DNA from: Planctomycetota bacterium
GTDB taxonomy: Bacteria > Planctomycetota > UBA1135
NCBI GenBank assembly: GCA_002705055.1
Contig: PAHY01000059.1
Location: forward strand, 1-64,000
DNA: 64,000 nt
Reading direction: 5' to 3'
In this document: one piece after another, positions 35,957 through 45,093 of the stretch
Layout: each line of letters opens with the position of its first letter
How positions within the stretch are numbered: the stretch's first letter is position 1
Position numbers and translations under genes: made by a program
The notes under the pieces: generated by a model
Databases searched by the model: none
Told to the model about the DNA's origin: nothing
The model's input: the letters and a program-made list of their open reading frames with translations, nothing else

Positions 35957-38185
35957 ATGACAAGACGATTCCCCCTGTTTGCCGTCGGCGCCTTCGCCGC
36001 CTCGGCTTGGACGACTCCTCTGCTGGCGCAAGGCGAGATCCACACCTGGGTCGGCGACGCCCGCTATCAGTTCCTTGGTCACGACGTCGATGCAGTCGGT
36101 GACGTCAACGGTGACGGTTATGCCGACGTGCTGGCCGGCCTTCCGGGTGACAACGGCTTTGGCCAAAGCTCCGGTCTGGCGCGCCTCTTCAGCGGCGCAG
36201 ATGGCTCGCAGCTCTGGGCCTGGAACGGCACCGCCGGCCAGGATGAGCTGGGTCACTGTGTGAGCAGCGCCGGCGACGTCAACAACGACGGAGTCCCGGA
36301 CCTGATCATCTGCGCACCCAAGGCCGACTTCGGCGGCCAGGGCTCCGGCCGCGTGCGCGTCTATTCCGGCAACGGCTACGGCCTGCTGCACACCTTCGAC
36401 GGCGCAGCCAACAAGGACTTCCTTGGCTGGGCGGCCTCCGAGCTGGGCGACGTCAACTACGACGGCTTCGATGACATCGTGATCGGCGCTTCGCGGTTTG
36501 ACGACGACTCGATCGCGACCGGCCCGGGCGATGGCTATGCCAACGTCTATGACGGTCGCACCGGCGCGCTGATCTATCAGTGGGTCGGGCCGCACAACAA
36601 CGCTTTCCTGGGCCACGCCGTGGGAGGCCCTGGCGACGTCAACCTGGACGGCGCGGCGGACATCCTGGTGGGCTCGTACGGCGAGGACGTCGGCGGCAAC
36701 AACACCGGTCAGGTCACGCTCTACAGCGGCGCCGATGGCTCGATCATCTACCAGTGGAACGGCGATAACCCGTCGGACAAGCTGGGGATCTCGGTGGATG
36801 GCGCGGGTGACGTCAACAACGACGGCTACCCGGACATCATCGCTGGCGGTTACCAGGCCGATAACAACGGCACCAACTCCGGTATGGCGCGGGTCTACTC
36901 CGGCGCCGACGGCAGCGTGCTGTACACCTGGTACGGCGACAACGCCGAAGATCTCTTCGGTCAGTCGGTCTCCGGGGGACAGGACCTGAATGGTGACGGC
37001 CACGACGACCTGCTGGTCGGCATTCGCCACGAGGACAGCTTCGGTGATAACTCGGGCGCTGCGCGCGCCTTCTCAGGCGCGGATGGTTCCGTGCTGTGGA
37101 CGGCCTATGGCTACGCGGACAACGATCTGTTCGGTCACGCCGTCGACATGAGCCCGGACATCAACGGTGATGGTGTGCCGGATGTCATCGTCGGTGGCAT
37201 TCAGTACAACGACGGTCCCGGACCGGGCAACGGCATCGTGCTTGCGCTCGATCCGACGACCGGCCCGCCGCCGCCGCCGCTTCCGTATCCGAACCTGCCG
37301 AGCAGCTTCGTGGCGATCGGCGCGGGTTACAGCGACGGCTTCGAGGGCCACGCCGGCACTCCGCCTTCGCACTTTGGCATCAACGAGCTGGCCGCGGTCA
37401 CCCGCGACCCGGACATCAACGCCTGGTGCAACATCGGTCAGAACGGTTCGTGCACCGGTGGCATCAGCGGGGTGGGCCCGCGCACCGGAAGCTACGACCT
37501 GGAGCTGGGCGCGACCCCTGGCTTTGACGGATCGAACACCCTCGCCACCGGTCTGGTCCTGGGTCTCAACGGCGGAGGAAGCACGGCTTACGAGCTGGAC
37601 TTCTACCTCTACAACTTCGGCGAAGAGCCGGATACTGATGATGGTGTCTACGTCAGCACCGATGGTTACGACTGGCAGCCCGTGTTGGGTGGCTGGAGCA
37701 GCCGTCCGGTCGGTCAGTGGATTCACATCACCGGCGTGGATCTGGGTTCGACCTCGATCGACATCAGCGGGGACTTCTACCTGCTGTTCGCGCAGACCGA
37801 TAACTTCCCGGTGGGCGAGGACGATGGCATCCTGATCGATGACATCAACATCGTGCCTGCGGTTTCGGGTTATCAGATCACTAGCATCAGCCCGGGTACC
37901 GCCGGTGCGGCGAACACGATCCAAGTCGAAGGCGCGACGCCGGGCGTGGATTCGACCTTCGCGTACAGCGTGCGTCTGGGTTCGACTCCGGTGCCGGGTT
38001 GCGCGGGTCTGACCGTGGATCTGAAGCTGCCGACGATCCTGGGTAACGATACGGCGGACGCCGCGGGCAATGCGTCCTTCACGGCTTTCGTGCCTCCGTT
38101 CGCCTCGGGTGTGACGGTTTATCTGCAGGCCGGCGAGCTGTCGACCTGTCAGGTCACGCCGCTGTACACCCACGTCTTCCCCTAA
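35957..38185 (+). CDS. Secreted seven-repeat FG-GAP (integrin alpha-like) beta-propeller protein
   Basis: After the signal peptide (FPLFAVGAFAASAWTTPLLAQ) seven calcium-loop repeats follow: DVNGDGYADVL, DVNNDGVPDLI, DVNYDGFDDIV, DVNLDGAADIL, DVNNDGYPDII, DLNGDGHDDLL and DINGDGVPDVI. They predict a closed seven-bladed propeller over about residues 25-435. A Pro-rich linker, a beta-sandwich (about 450-635) and a C-terminal module with Cys pairs (PVPGCAGLTVDL, STCQVTPLYTHVF) follow. I infer an adhesive or surface structural role. It converges with the VWA operon at a strong hairpin. Confidence 0.88.
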   Translation: MTRRFPLFAVGAFAASAWTTPLLAQGEIHTWVGDARYQFLGHDVDAVGDVNGDGYADVLAGLPGDNGFGQSSGLARLFSGADGSQLWAWNGTAGQDELGHCVSSAGDVNNDGVPDLIICAPKADFGGQGSGRVRVYSGNGYGLLHTFDGAANKDFLGWAASELGDVNYDGFDDIVIGASRFDDDSIATGPGDGYANVYDGRTGALIYQWVGPHNNAFLGHAVGGPGDVNLDGAADILVGSYGEDVGGNNTGQVTLYSGADGSIIYQWNGDNPSDKLGISVDGAGDVNNDGYPDIIAGGYQADNNGTNSGMARVYSGADGSVLYTWYGDNAEDLFGQSVSGGQDLNGDGHDDLLVGIRHEDSFGDNSGAARAFSGADGSVLWTAYGYADNDLFGHAVDMSPDINGDGVPDVIVGGIQYNDGPGPGNGIVLALDPTTGPPPPPLPYPNLPSSFVAIGAGYSDGFEGHAGTPPSHFGINELAAVTRDPDINAWCNIGQNGSCTGGISGVGPRTGSYDLELGATPGFDGSNTLATGLVLGLNGGGSTAYELDFYLYNFGEEPDTDDGVYVSTDGYDWQPVLGGWSSRPVGQWIHITGVDLGSTSIDISGDFYLLFAQTDNFPVGEDDGILIDDINIVPAVSGYQITSISPGTAGAANTIQVEGATPGVDSTFAYSVRLGSTPVPGCAGLTVDLKLPTILGNDTADAAGNASFTAFVPPFASGVTVYLQAGELSTCQVTPLYTHVFP

Positions 38186-38187
38186 GC

Positions 38188-38203
38188 CTTCGAAAGCTCG
38201 AAG
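38188..38203. terminator. Small hairpin between convergent genes
   Basis: CTTCGA-AAGC-TCGAAG is a perfect 6-bp stem with a four-base loop, three bases after the TAA at 38185. It sits next to the larger hairpin at 38207-38238. Confidence 0.4.
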
Positions 38204-38206
38204 CTC

Positions 38207-38238
38207 AAGCGCCGTCGCTGGAATCAGCGGCGGCGCTT
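38207..38238. terminator. Bidirectional terminator-like hairpin at convergent gene ends
   Basis: AAGCGCCGTCGCTG (38207-38220) pairs with CAGCGGCGGCGCTT (38225-38238) with one mismatch. On the plus strand it is followed by CTTCTTCTT. The structure overlaps the stop codon of the minus-strand VWA gene and would stop transcripts from both sides. Confidence 0.6.
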
Positions 38239-41004
38239 CTTCTTGAGGTTCTTCAGAGCGGCATCGACGCCGCTGCCCTCGGCCTGAGGAGGTGTCGGCT
38301 TCTTGGCCGGGGCTTCGACTTTGCTCGGAGCGGGCTGGGCAGGCTTCTTGGTCTGCGGCGTCGGCTGATCCTGTGCTTGGTCCGCGACCGCCGGCTGCTC
38401 GTCGACGGCGCCAGCATCGGCCGTGGCGGCGCGGCGCAGGCGCGGCAAACGCGGCAGGGCGGGCAACCGCACGCTGCCTTCAAACAGCCGGCGCCAGGCG
38501 ATCTCTGCCAGCAGCAGCAGCATCGCGGCGAGCACGAACCAGTGCGTCCAACTGCGGGTGGCGCGGCCGCCCCGTTCGCCGCGCCAGAACTCGGGTGCTG
38601 GAACGTTCAGGCGGCCGCCGCTCAGGCGCGCGATCGTGCCCAGCACCCGCTCGCCGGCATCGCGTTCGGAGCGCGCGGCGAACTCAGGGGAGTAGGGCAG
38701 CGCAATTGGATCGATGGGGACGACCTCGCCATCCGGGGTGGCGGCGGCAAAGCGGTAGACGCCATCACTGCGTAGCGGGACGCGCGCCTCAAAGCGGTTC
38801 TCGCCAACCGGCACCAGCTCAACCGGGGAGCTGCGGCCGGTCGGATCGACCATGCGGGTGGTCAGCGGCTGGGCCTCGCCCAGCTCCGGATCCACTTCGA
38901 TGCTGATCACCGCCTCGCGTCCTTCGCGCCGCACGCTGGAGTAGTACTGCGCCGGCGGCGCCTGGCCGGAGATCCAGCGGCCGAGCGTGACCAGCACGTT
39001 GGCGGCCTCCGCCCACTCCGCTTCGGGGACGCCCCAGCTGCCGTCGACCTGCGCGGTGAAGGCAGCGGTGCGACCCAGGCCGGCCTGCATCGTGGCGACC
39101 AGCGGCGCGGCGTACTCGTCCTCGCTGACGATGCCCAGCGAGGCCCCCGGGCGCAGATAGCACAGGTTGTAACCGGGGACAGTCAGCCACGGTCCCGGGG
39201 GCAGCGCGGCGATCGCGAGCAGGCCCGGCTCGATCCGCGACGACGTGGCGACATCGACGAAGGAGGAGCGCGCGGCCAGCATCGTGTCCTGCGCAAACAG
39301 GCGCGGCAGCTCGGCGGCGTCTTCCGAGAAGTAGATCTGCCCACCGCCGCGCGCAGCGACGTCCTGCAGGAAGAGCGCGTCCCTGCCCTGATCGGTGCCG
39401 AGAGCCACCACCGACACGGTCGTGCCACGGTTCTCCGTCAGGTCGGCGAGCAGCGCCTGGTACTCGCCGGGTTCTTCCGCATCGTCGGCATCGGCGAACA
39501 GCACGATGTGGCGATTGGCGCGCGCGCTGCCTTCCAATCCCCGGGCTGCAGCAAGCAAGCCGGTGTAGGTGAAGATGCCGCCGCCGCCGGCGCGGATGCC
39601 TGAAACTCGCCCGGCGAAATCCTGGGGGTCGTCGACCTGCGTCAGCGGCAGCACGGTGGTGGGCGCGGAGTCGACCGCGATCACCGTGGCTTCGTCGATC
39701 GGGCTGAGCAGGCGGATGGCCTCCATGGTGCCTGCGTTGGCCAGGTCCATCTTGGTGCCGCCGCCCGCGGCCGCGCCCATCGAGCCCGAGCGGTCGAGGA
39801 CGAAAGCGATCGCCAGGCCCATCTTGCGCTGCTCGACTCGCAGCTCCATCGTGACCGGCAGCAGCGCGTCGATCGAGGAGCGGTAGTAGCCGCCCACGCC
39901 GAAACTGGCGCGGCCGCCGGTGATCAGCAGGCCGGCGCCCAGGTCCTCCACCTGGCTGGCGATCGCGGGCAGCAGCTTGCCCAGCTTGCTGGCGGTGACA
40001 TTCTCGAGCACGAAGCCGCGGAAGTTCTCGAGCCAGACGGCCGGCTGACCGGCAATCTCTTCCGCTGCACGCACCTCCACGTTGAGCCCGGAAGCGCGCA
40101 TCGCGTTGACGAGCCGTCCAGCCTGCCCAGTCGAGTTGATCACCAGGATCGGGCGTGCTCCGGCGACCCGCGTGACTCCCAGGGCGGCGTTGTTCTCGAG
40201 GATGGGATCGCCATCGACTTCGATCCGCAGTCGGTAGCGCGCCATGCCCACTTCCTGGCCGCGGTCGCGGAAGCGAAGCGGCTGCAGGCCGCGCTGCAGT
40301 TGCACGTCGCCCTGCGCGATGATCTCTTCGCCGCGGAACAGGGTGTAGCGGGCCGGGCCGGCTTCTTCGGTGCGCACCCAGGCCTGAAACTGGAAGGGCT
40401 CGCCAACGCCGACTTCGCTGGGCAGGTCGAGTCGTTCCACCAGCACATCCGCTTCGCTTTCCTGCGGCGTGGTGCGCACGTCGATCCGGACCCCGCGCGC
40501 GGCGGCGCGGCGCGCCACCGACTCGGGCAGCTCGCCCTGAAACTCGCCGTCGGAATAGAGCAGGATGGCGCCCGGGCGATTCTCGGGGATCAGCGTGAGG
40601 GCGCGGTCCAGCGCTGCGCTCAGGTGGGAGCCGTCCGGATCGACTTCAAGCTGGAAGCCTTCGAAGACCGGGTCCGTCTGCGGGCCCTGCTCGATCACCG
40701 CCTGGCTGCCGAAGGTCACGACCGCCAGTCGATCGCCGGTCTTCATGCCTTCGCGGGCGAGGTCGACGAGTTCCGAGGTACGGGTCGCGGTGCCCGCCGG
40801 CATGGAACGCGAACGGTCGATGACCAGAACGAGGTCCCGGCCCTGCACCGATCCGCCTCCGTGCGGCGAGGCGAGCGCGATCAGCAGGCTGAGGCCGATC
40901 GCCAGACGCAGGAAGAAGCGCAAGCTGCGATGCGTGGTGCTGCGCCACAAGAGCCAGCCCAGCGGCAGGCCGAGCAGCAGCAGTTCAGGGTAGAGCAGGC
41001 TCAT
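38224..41004 (-). CDS. Large membrane protein with two von Willebrand A (MIDAS) domains
   Basis: The 926-residue protein has N-terminal membrane helices (LYPELLLLGLPLGWLL, LRLAIGLSLLIALA) and a first VWA MIDAS (LVLVIDRSRSM). A GATase-like strand region follows (ILVINSTGQAGRL), then a second complete VWA with VLDRSGSMGAAAGG and a late FADADDAE. A further membrane helix near residue 830 (HWFVLAAMLLLLAEIAW) precedes a Lys/Pro/Ala-rich cytoplasmic tail. It is the last gene of the MoxR operon; the ATG overlaps the stop of the BatA gene by four bases. VWA proteins of this kind are thought to be partners of MoxR ATPases. Confidence 0.9.
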   Translation of the reverse strand: MSLLYPELLLLGLPLGWLLWRSTTHRSLRFFLRLAIGLSLLIALASPHGGGSVQGRDLVLVIDRSRSMPAGTATRTSELVDLAREGMKTGDRLAVVTFGSQAVIEQGPQTDPVFEGFQLEVDPDGSHLSAALDRALTLIPENRPGAILLYSDGEFQGELPESVARRAAARGVRIDVRTTPQESEADVLVERLDLPSEVGVGEPFQFQAWVRTEEAGPARYTLFRGEEIIAQGDVQLQRGLQPLRFRDRGQEVGMARYRLRIEVDGDPILENNAALGVTRVAGARPILVINSTGQAGRLVNAMRASGLNVEVRAAEEIAGQPAVWLENFRGFVLENVTASKLGKLLPAIASQVEDLGAGLLITGGRASFGVGGYYRSSIDALLPVTMELRVEQRKMGLAIAFVLDRSGSMGAAAGGGTKMDLANAGTMEAIRLLSPIDEATVIAVDSAPTTVLPLTQVDDPQDFAGRVSGIRAGGGGIFTYTGLLAAARGLEGSARANRHIVLFADADDAEEPGEYQALLADLTENRGTTVSVVALGTDQGRDALFLQDVAARGGGQIYFSEDAAELPRLFAQDTMLAARSSFVDVATSSRIEPGLLAIAALPPGPWLTVPGYNLCYLRPGASLGIVSEDEYAAPLVATMQAGLGRTAAFTAQVDGSWGVPEAEWAEAANVLVTLGRWISGQAPPAQYYSSVRREGREAVISIEVDPELGEAQPLTTRMVDPTGRSSPVELVPVGENRFEARVPLRSDGVYRFAAATPDGEVVPIDPIALPYSPEFAARSERDAGERVLGTIARLSGGRLNVPAPEFWRGERGGRATRSWTHWFVLAAMLLLLAEIAWRRLFEGSVRLPALPRLPRLRRAATADAGAVDEQPAVADQAQDQPTPQTKKPAQPAPSKVEAPAKKPTPPQAEGSGVDAALKNLKKKRRR

Positions 41005-42767
41005 GCCGCGCGCCTCCCGCGCAGGATCCACCAATCCGCGGCGATGGCGGCGAGCAGCAGCAGCAGCAGAATGCGCGAAGCGGGAGACTCCGCGTAACGA
41101 TCGGTGGCCGGACTCGTCTCCCGGGGTGGGGGGGAGGTGGTGTCGGTGCTTCCGCTGCGCAGGTCTGACTCGCGCGCATCGCGAAAGTTCACCGCAAAGC
41201 GCCAGCTCTCCGGCGGGTCGGCGCCCTCCCGTTCCAGCAGGTAGTCCGCGGCCGGCGGCAAGGCCTCGACCCGCAACAGGTCTTCGGCAAATAGGCTGCG
41301 CTCCTCGAGCGCCGCGCTCTGCAGCCGGTAGCGATGGCGGCCGGCGCGGCGCAGCTCAAAGTCCTGGCCGGCGACCAGGTTCACGGCGCTGGGCCCAGGC
41401 AGCGAAGCGCGCCGCAGCTGCACCAGGTTGCTCAGCAGGATCGGCCAGTCCGGGGACAGGGCCAGGGTCGAGCGCGCCGCCACCAGGTTCAGATGGAAGG
41501 TCACCGCGCCCTCACTCAGCGACTCGGTCAGCAGGGCAAACTCGCCCACCGAAAGCAAGGGGATGCCGGGCAGCGTGAACTCGCGGGCGCGCGTCCAGAC
41601 CAGACCCTCGAGCGTTAGGTCGGTCAGCAGCGGGTGCGCGCGATCCGGCACGAAGCCGCGGACAAAGGCCTCGGCCTGCTCGCCGGAATCCGGATTACGC
41701 GGCAGCACCAGGGTCCAGGCCGGCGCGGGCGCCGGCTCGTGCGCGATTACCAGGTGCGCATCGTTCAGGCTGGCGCGGGGGATGAGGCCCGGGATCGCTT
41801 CGCCCACGACATCCAGGCGCAGCGTGGCGGCGTCCTCTTCGTTCAGGGCATGGCCGAAGCGCACCCGTCGGTCCACCGGCGGGTAGAGAGTCGCGACGTT
41901 GTCCACGGTCAGCGCGTCCGCGCTCAGTTCCAGAGTCAGAGCCGGCGTGTTCGGCGGCAAGGGAACGCGCAGTGCCTGCTCTTCGTCCGGGCCAAGCTCC
42001 AGGCTGCGGGTGGTCAACTCGGTGGCTCCGGCCAGAACGCGCAGGGTGGTCTGTTGGGGGGCGTCGGCGTAGCTGCGCACCAGAACTCGCAACACCTCGC
42101 CGTCGTCGTCGCGGACGCGGCGGGCATCGGCCAGGGCCAGGTTGCCCGCAGGCTCGCCCACCGTCACGACGCGCACCTGCGCGCCCAGGCTCTGCTCCGG
42201 ATCGGGCGCCTGGTCGGTCAGGAACAGGATCTCGCCGCTCTGCGCCAGTTCGCGCGCCAGGTCAATCGCCGCATCCGGAGCGTGGCTGGGCGCGGCCGGC
42301 TGCCAGTCTTCCAGCGCGCGGCGCGCGTCCGGCAGCAGCGCCGCCGGCCCGCACAGCAGGCTGGGTCGCACGCCCGATCGCACGAGCGTCACGCGGGTGC
42401 GTCGGCCGTGCTCGTCGAAGGCCTCCTCGAGCGCCTCCAGCACCTTGGCGCGCCGCGGCGCGTGGCCCATCGACGCGCTGTCGTCCAGCACCGCCACCAG
42501 GTGCTTCGCCTCGCCGCCGGCGAGCGGATCGAAGCCGCCCAGAAGCAGGCCGGCCAGCAGCGCTGCGAGAACTTCCAGCCAGAACGAGGGCGTGCGGCGC
42601 AGCGGCTGACGCTTCCGGCCGGTGCTCTCGCTGCGCTGGGCGTCCTCCCACAGGAACAGGGCGGCGATTCGCTGCACCTGATAGCGCCTGCGGAAAAGGT
42701 GCAGCGCCACGACCACCGGAACGGCCAACAGGCCCAGCAGGCCCCAGGGCTGAGTGAACCAGCTCAT
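41001..42767 (-). CDS. BatA-type membrane protein with VWA domain
   Basis: The N terminus (MSWFTQPWGLLGLLAVPVVVALHLFRRRYQV) is the diagnostic BatA domain, followed by a second helix and a VWA segment with DDSASMGHAPR. The MIDAS is slightly altered (DDSAS in place of DxSxS) but the metal-binding Asp and Ser residues are present. The rest is extracytoplasmic beta-rich, and the C terminus ends in a helix (ILLLLLLAAIAADWWIL). At 588 residues it matches planctomycete BatA proteins. It overlaps both neighbours by four bases. Confidence 0.9.
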   Translation of the reverse strand: MSWFTQPWGLLGLLAVPVVVALHLFRRRYQVQRIAALFLWEDAQRSESTGRKRQPLRRTPSFWLEVLAALLAGLLLGGFDPLAGGEAKHLVAVLDDSASMGHAPRRAKVLEALEEAFDEHGRRTRVTLVRSGVRPSLLCGPAALLPDARRALEDWQPAAPSHAPDAAIDLARELAQSGEILFLTDQAPDPEQSLGAQVRVVTVGEPAGNLALADARRVRDDDGEVLRVLVRSYADAPQQTTLRVLAGATELTTRSLELGPDEEQALRVPLPPNTPALTLELSADALTVDNVATLYPPVDRRVRFGHALNEEDAATLRLDVVGEAIPGLIPRASLNDAHLVIAHEPAPAPAWTLVLPRNPDSGEQAEAFVRGFVPDRAHPLLTDLTLEGLVWTRAREFTLPGIPLLSVGEFALLTESLSEGAVTFHLNLVAARSTLALSPDWPILLSNLVQLRRASLPGPSAVNLVAGQDFELRRAGRHRYRLQSAALEERSLFAEDLLRVEALPPAADYLLEREGADPPESWRFAVNFRDARESDLRSGSTDTTSPPPRETSPATDRYAESPASRILLLLLLAAIAADWWILRGRRAA

Positions 42768-43591
42768 CGCGGAGCGACGACCTCAGCGGGGACCAGGACT
42801 TCGCGGACCAGCGCCTCCAGGGGCTGCCCCGCCGAAAGCTGAAGGAAACGGGCGCCGGCTCGCTGCGCTTCCTCGGCCAGGCTGCGGCCGAGGCGCTCGA
42901 GCCGATCGAGGTAGTGACGGATCGCGCGGTCGTCGATCGGCAGTTCGCGGGCGGAGCCGGTCTCGACCTCCTCGAGGCGTATATTGCCGCGGAAGCTCGG
43001 GTCGAGTTCTTCCTGGTCGAGCAGTTGCAGCAGAACCAGGTGATGTGCCCGGCCGCGCAGGCGCTTCACCAGCGCCCGGGCATCGCTGGGGAACAGGAAG
43101 TCGCTCAGGACGATGCGAACCGTGCCGGCGCGCAGCGCTCCGGCGAAGGGGACTTCGCTCAAGGGGAGCTCACCGTCAAAGCGGAGCTCCTGTTCGCTCT
43201 GCCACAGCTCGGCGTCGAGCGGAATCAGCGCATCGCTGGCGGAGTAGGCGCGGAGGCTGGCGTCTCCGCTTGCTGCGCCGGCGAGAAAAGCCGCGAGCTG
43301 CTGGGTGCGCTGCTGCTTGGCCGGGCTCAGCGCCATCGAACGGCTGCCATCGACGAGCAGCTCCACCGTGGCCGCGATCTCCTCGCGATAAAGGCGCGTC
43401 GTGAGCGTCTCGGTGCGCGCGTATGCCCGCCAGTCGATGTGACGCAGGTCGTCGCCAGCCTGGTAGTCGCGAAACTCTTGGAACTCCATCGAGGAGCCGG
43501 TGCCCTTGCCGAAGCGATCTCCGGCAGAGCCACGCACCGGCTGCGCCTCGACGGCGAGCCGGTAGCCGCGGCCCAGGGCGAAGGAGGTCAA
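42764..43591 (-). CDS. DUF58 protein (MoxR-associated)
   Basis: The DUF58 core FQEFRDYQAGDDLRHIDWRAYARTE is intact. A VWA-like strand with LLVDGSRSMALSPAKQQR and the late IVLSDFLFPSDA follow. DUF58 proteins accompany MoxR ATPases almost everywhere and are thought to help assemble metal centres or envelope complexes. I place the start at TTG 43591, which overlaps the TGA of the permease (TTGA) and precedes the conserved LGRGYRLAVEAQPVRGS. The longer open frame upstream lies inside the permease gene. Confidence 0.9.
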   Translation of the reverse strand: MTSFALGRGYRLAVEAQPVRGSAGDRFGKGTGSSMEFQEFRDYQAGDDLRHIDWRAYARTETLTTRLYREEIAATVELLVDGSRSMALSPAKQQRTQQLAAFLAGAASGDASLRAYSASDALIPLDAELWQSEQELRFDGELPLSEVPFAGALRAGTVRIVLSDFLFPSDARALVKRLRGRAHHLVLLQLLDQEELDPSFRGNIRLEEVETGSARELPIDDRAIRHYLDRLERLGRSLAEEAQRAGARFLQLSAGQPLEALVREVLVPAEVVAPR

Positions 43592-45093
43592 GGCTGGGAG
43601 GCCTCCCGGCGCAGCTTGCGAATCGAGCGCAGTTGCGACGCGGCGGTGATCAGCATCAGGAAACTGCCGAGGAGGCCGAGCATCCACCAGAACGCAATCG
43701 CTCCGGGTGCCTCGAGGCTGTTGAAGTTCTGATCCACAGCCCAGAAGGGATTGAGCACCGAGTTCACCAGCGTGTTGCCGTGCAAGCGGAACAGCAGCGT
43801 GAGCACGCCGAGCACCAGGATGATCCACAGCGGTGAAGTCACCAGGAAGAAGCGCAGGCCCGAACGGGCCCACGGCTTGGCGTTCGGGCGCGATGCCAGG
43901 AAGGCGGGGAAGCTGCAGCAGGCCAGCGTGACCCCCAGCGCGGTCAGGTAAGCCCCGAGGCCTTCCTCGACCAGCACCGTCAGGCGGTCAGCGAGGCCGA
44001 CCGGGCCGTACGGCATGGTGAGCAGGTAGATCATCGTCGGTGCCCCGGCGATGACGAGCTGGATCAGGAACAGCACATAACCGGAGCCGCCGCCGGGCAG
44101 GAACAGCCAGGTGCCGAAGCGACGCCAGCGACCGGATTCGATCTGGTAGCGGCAACGCACCTTCATGCCGGTCGATTCCGTCATGGTCGGCATGTTGAGC
44201 AGCACCAGAATCGGCAGGCTGGCCACCAGCAGCGGGAAGGCCATCCGCGCCGGGGTACCGAAAGGCACCACCGTGGCCATGATCAGCGGGGCGATCCCCA
44301 GGAAGATCGAGCAGGCCACGCCGGCCCACCGCACGCGCAGGAAGCCGTTCTCTTCCGGGTGCGAGATCGACGCCACGGCCAGCCCGTGCAGCCACAGCAG
44401 CGAGAAGAAGCTGGCCGCGATCATCAGGCCCATCGCAACCAGGAACTCGCTGGTCGAGCCGAAGCCGGAGCCGAAGAAGACCAGGGCGTTGCCGACGTTG
44501 GCGAGGGCCATCAGCGCGAAACCGCAGGCGCCCAGGAAGACCATCATCAGGATCGAGCCGGCGGCCTTGGTCTTGGCCATGGCTGCTGCCAGGATGCCGA
44601 GCAGGCTGAGCGTGAGTCCGATCGAGATGCCGAGCAGCGTCAGCATCAGGGCGACCAGCAGGTCGAGCCCGTACAGCGTGGCCGCGGTCGCGAAGAAGGG
44701 CAGCATCGCGACCAGGAACAGGCCGATCGTGATGCCGGCGCTGAGCCACTTGCCCAGCACGATCTGCGCTGGGCTGAGCCCCGAGATGAGGAGCGCGTCG
44801 AAGGTGCGTTCGTCGCGCTCCATGGCCATCGAGCGGTGCGCCTGCACCGGCACCGCAATCAGGGTGCAGAACAGGAAGACCAGGTGCAGCGCGAAGAACA
44901 TCCGCGTGCCGCTCTGCGCGAGCTCCGACGGATCGTTGACGTCGAGGTTGGCCAGCACCACCGCCGAGACGATGGCAGATACCGCGAGGCTGAGGATGAA
45001 GGAGCCGCGGAAGGAGCGACCGCGCACGGCCTGTCGCACTTCCTTGACGAGCACCGGGTTGACCCGGTCGAGCGAACGAGGGGGACGACTCAT
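43588..45093 (-). CDS. ABC-2 type transporter permease
   Basis: This 501-residue polytopic membrane protein starts NPVLVKEVRQAVRGRSFRGSF, the cytoplasmic elbow of ABC-2 permeases, followed by about ten to twelve hydrophobic helices. RDERTFDALLISGLSPAQIVLGKWLSAG is the hallmark coupling segment. It pairs with the ATPase encoded directly upstream; the genes overlap by four bases. In this operon the exporter probably serves the envelope function of the MoxR/VWA proteins; its substrate is unknown. Confidence 0.9.
   Translation of the reverse strand: MSRPPRSLDRVNPVLVKEVRQAVRGRSFRGSFILSLAVSAIVSAVVLANLDVNDPSELAQSGTRMFFALHLVFLFCTLIAVPVQAHRSMAMERDERTFDALLISGLSPAQIVLGKWLSAGITIGLFLVAMLPFFATAATLYGLDLLVALMLTLLGISIGLTLSLLGILAAAMAKTKAAGSILMMVFLGACGFALMALANVGNALVFFGSGFGSTSEFLVAMGLMIAASFFSLLWLHGLAVASISHPEENGFLRVRWAGVACSIFLGIAPLIMATVVPFGTPARMAFPLLVASLPILVLLNMPTMTESTGMKVRCRYQIESGRWRRFGTWLFLPGGGSGYVLFLIQLVIAGAPTMIYLLTMPYGPVGLADRLTVLVEEGLGAYLTALGVTLACCSFPAFLASRPNAKPWARSGLRFFLVTSPLWIILVLGVLTLLFRLHGNTLVNSVLNPFWAVDQNFNSLEAPGAIAFWWMLGLLGSFLMLITAASQLRSIRKLRREASQP

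Noticed and set aside
35783-38173. Two long minus-strand frames (about 415 and 366 codons) opposite the FG-GAP gene
   Set aside because: They mirror the repetitive FG-GAP codons, giving Val/Asp/Arg-rich sequence without domains.
43592-43873. N-terminal extension of the DUF58 frame
   Set aside because: It lies within the permease gene in another frame; the conserved DUF58 sequence starts after TTG 43591.
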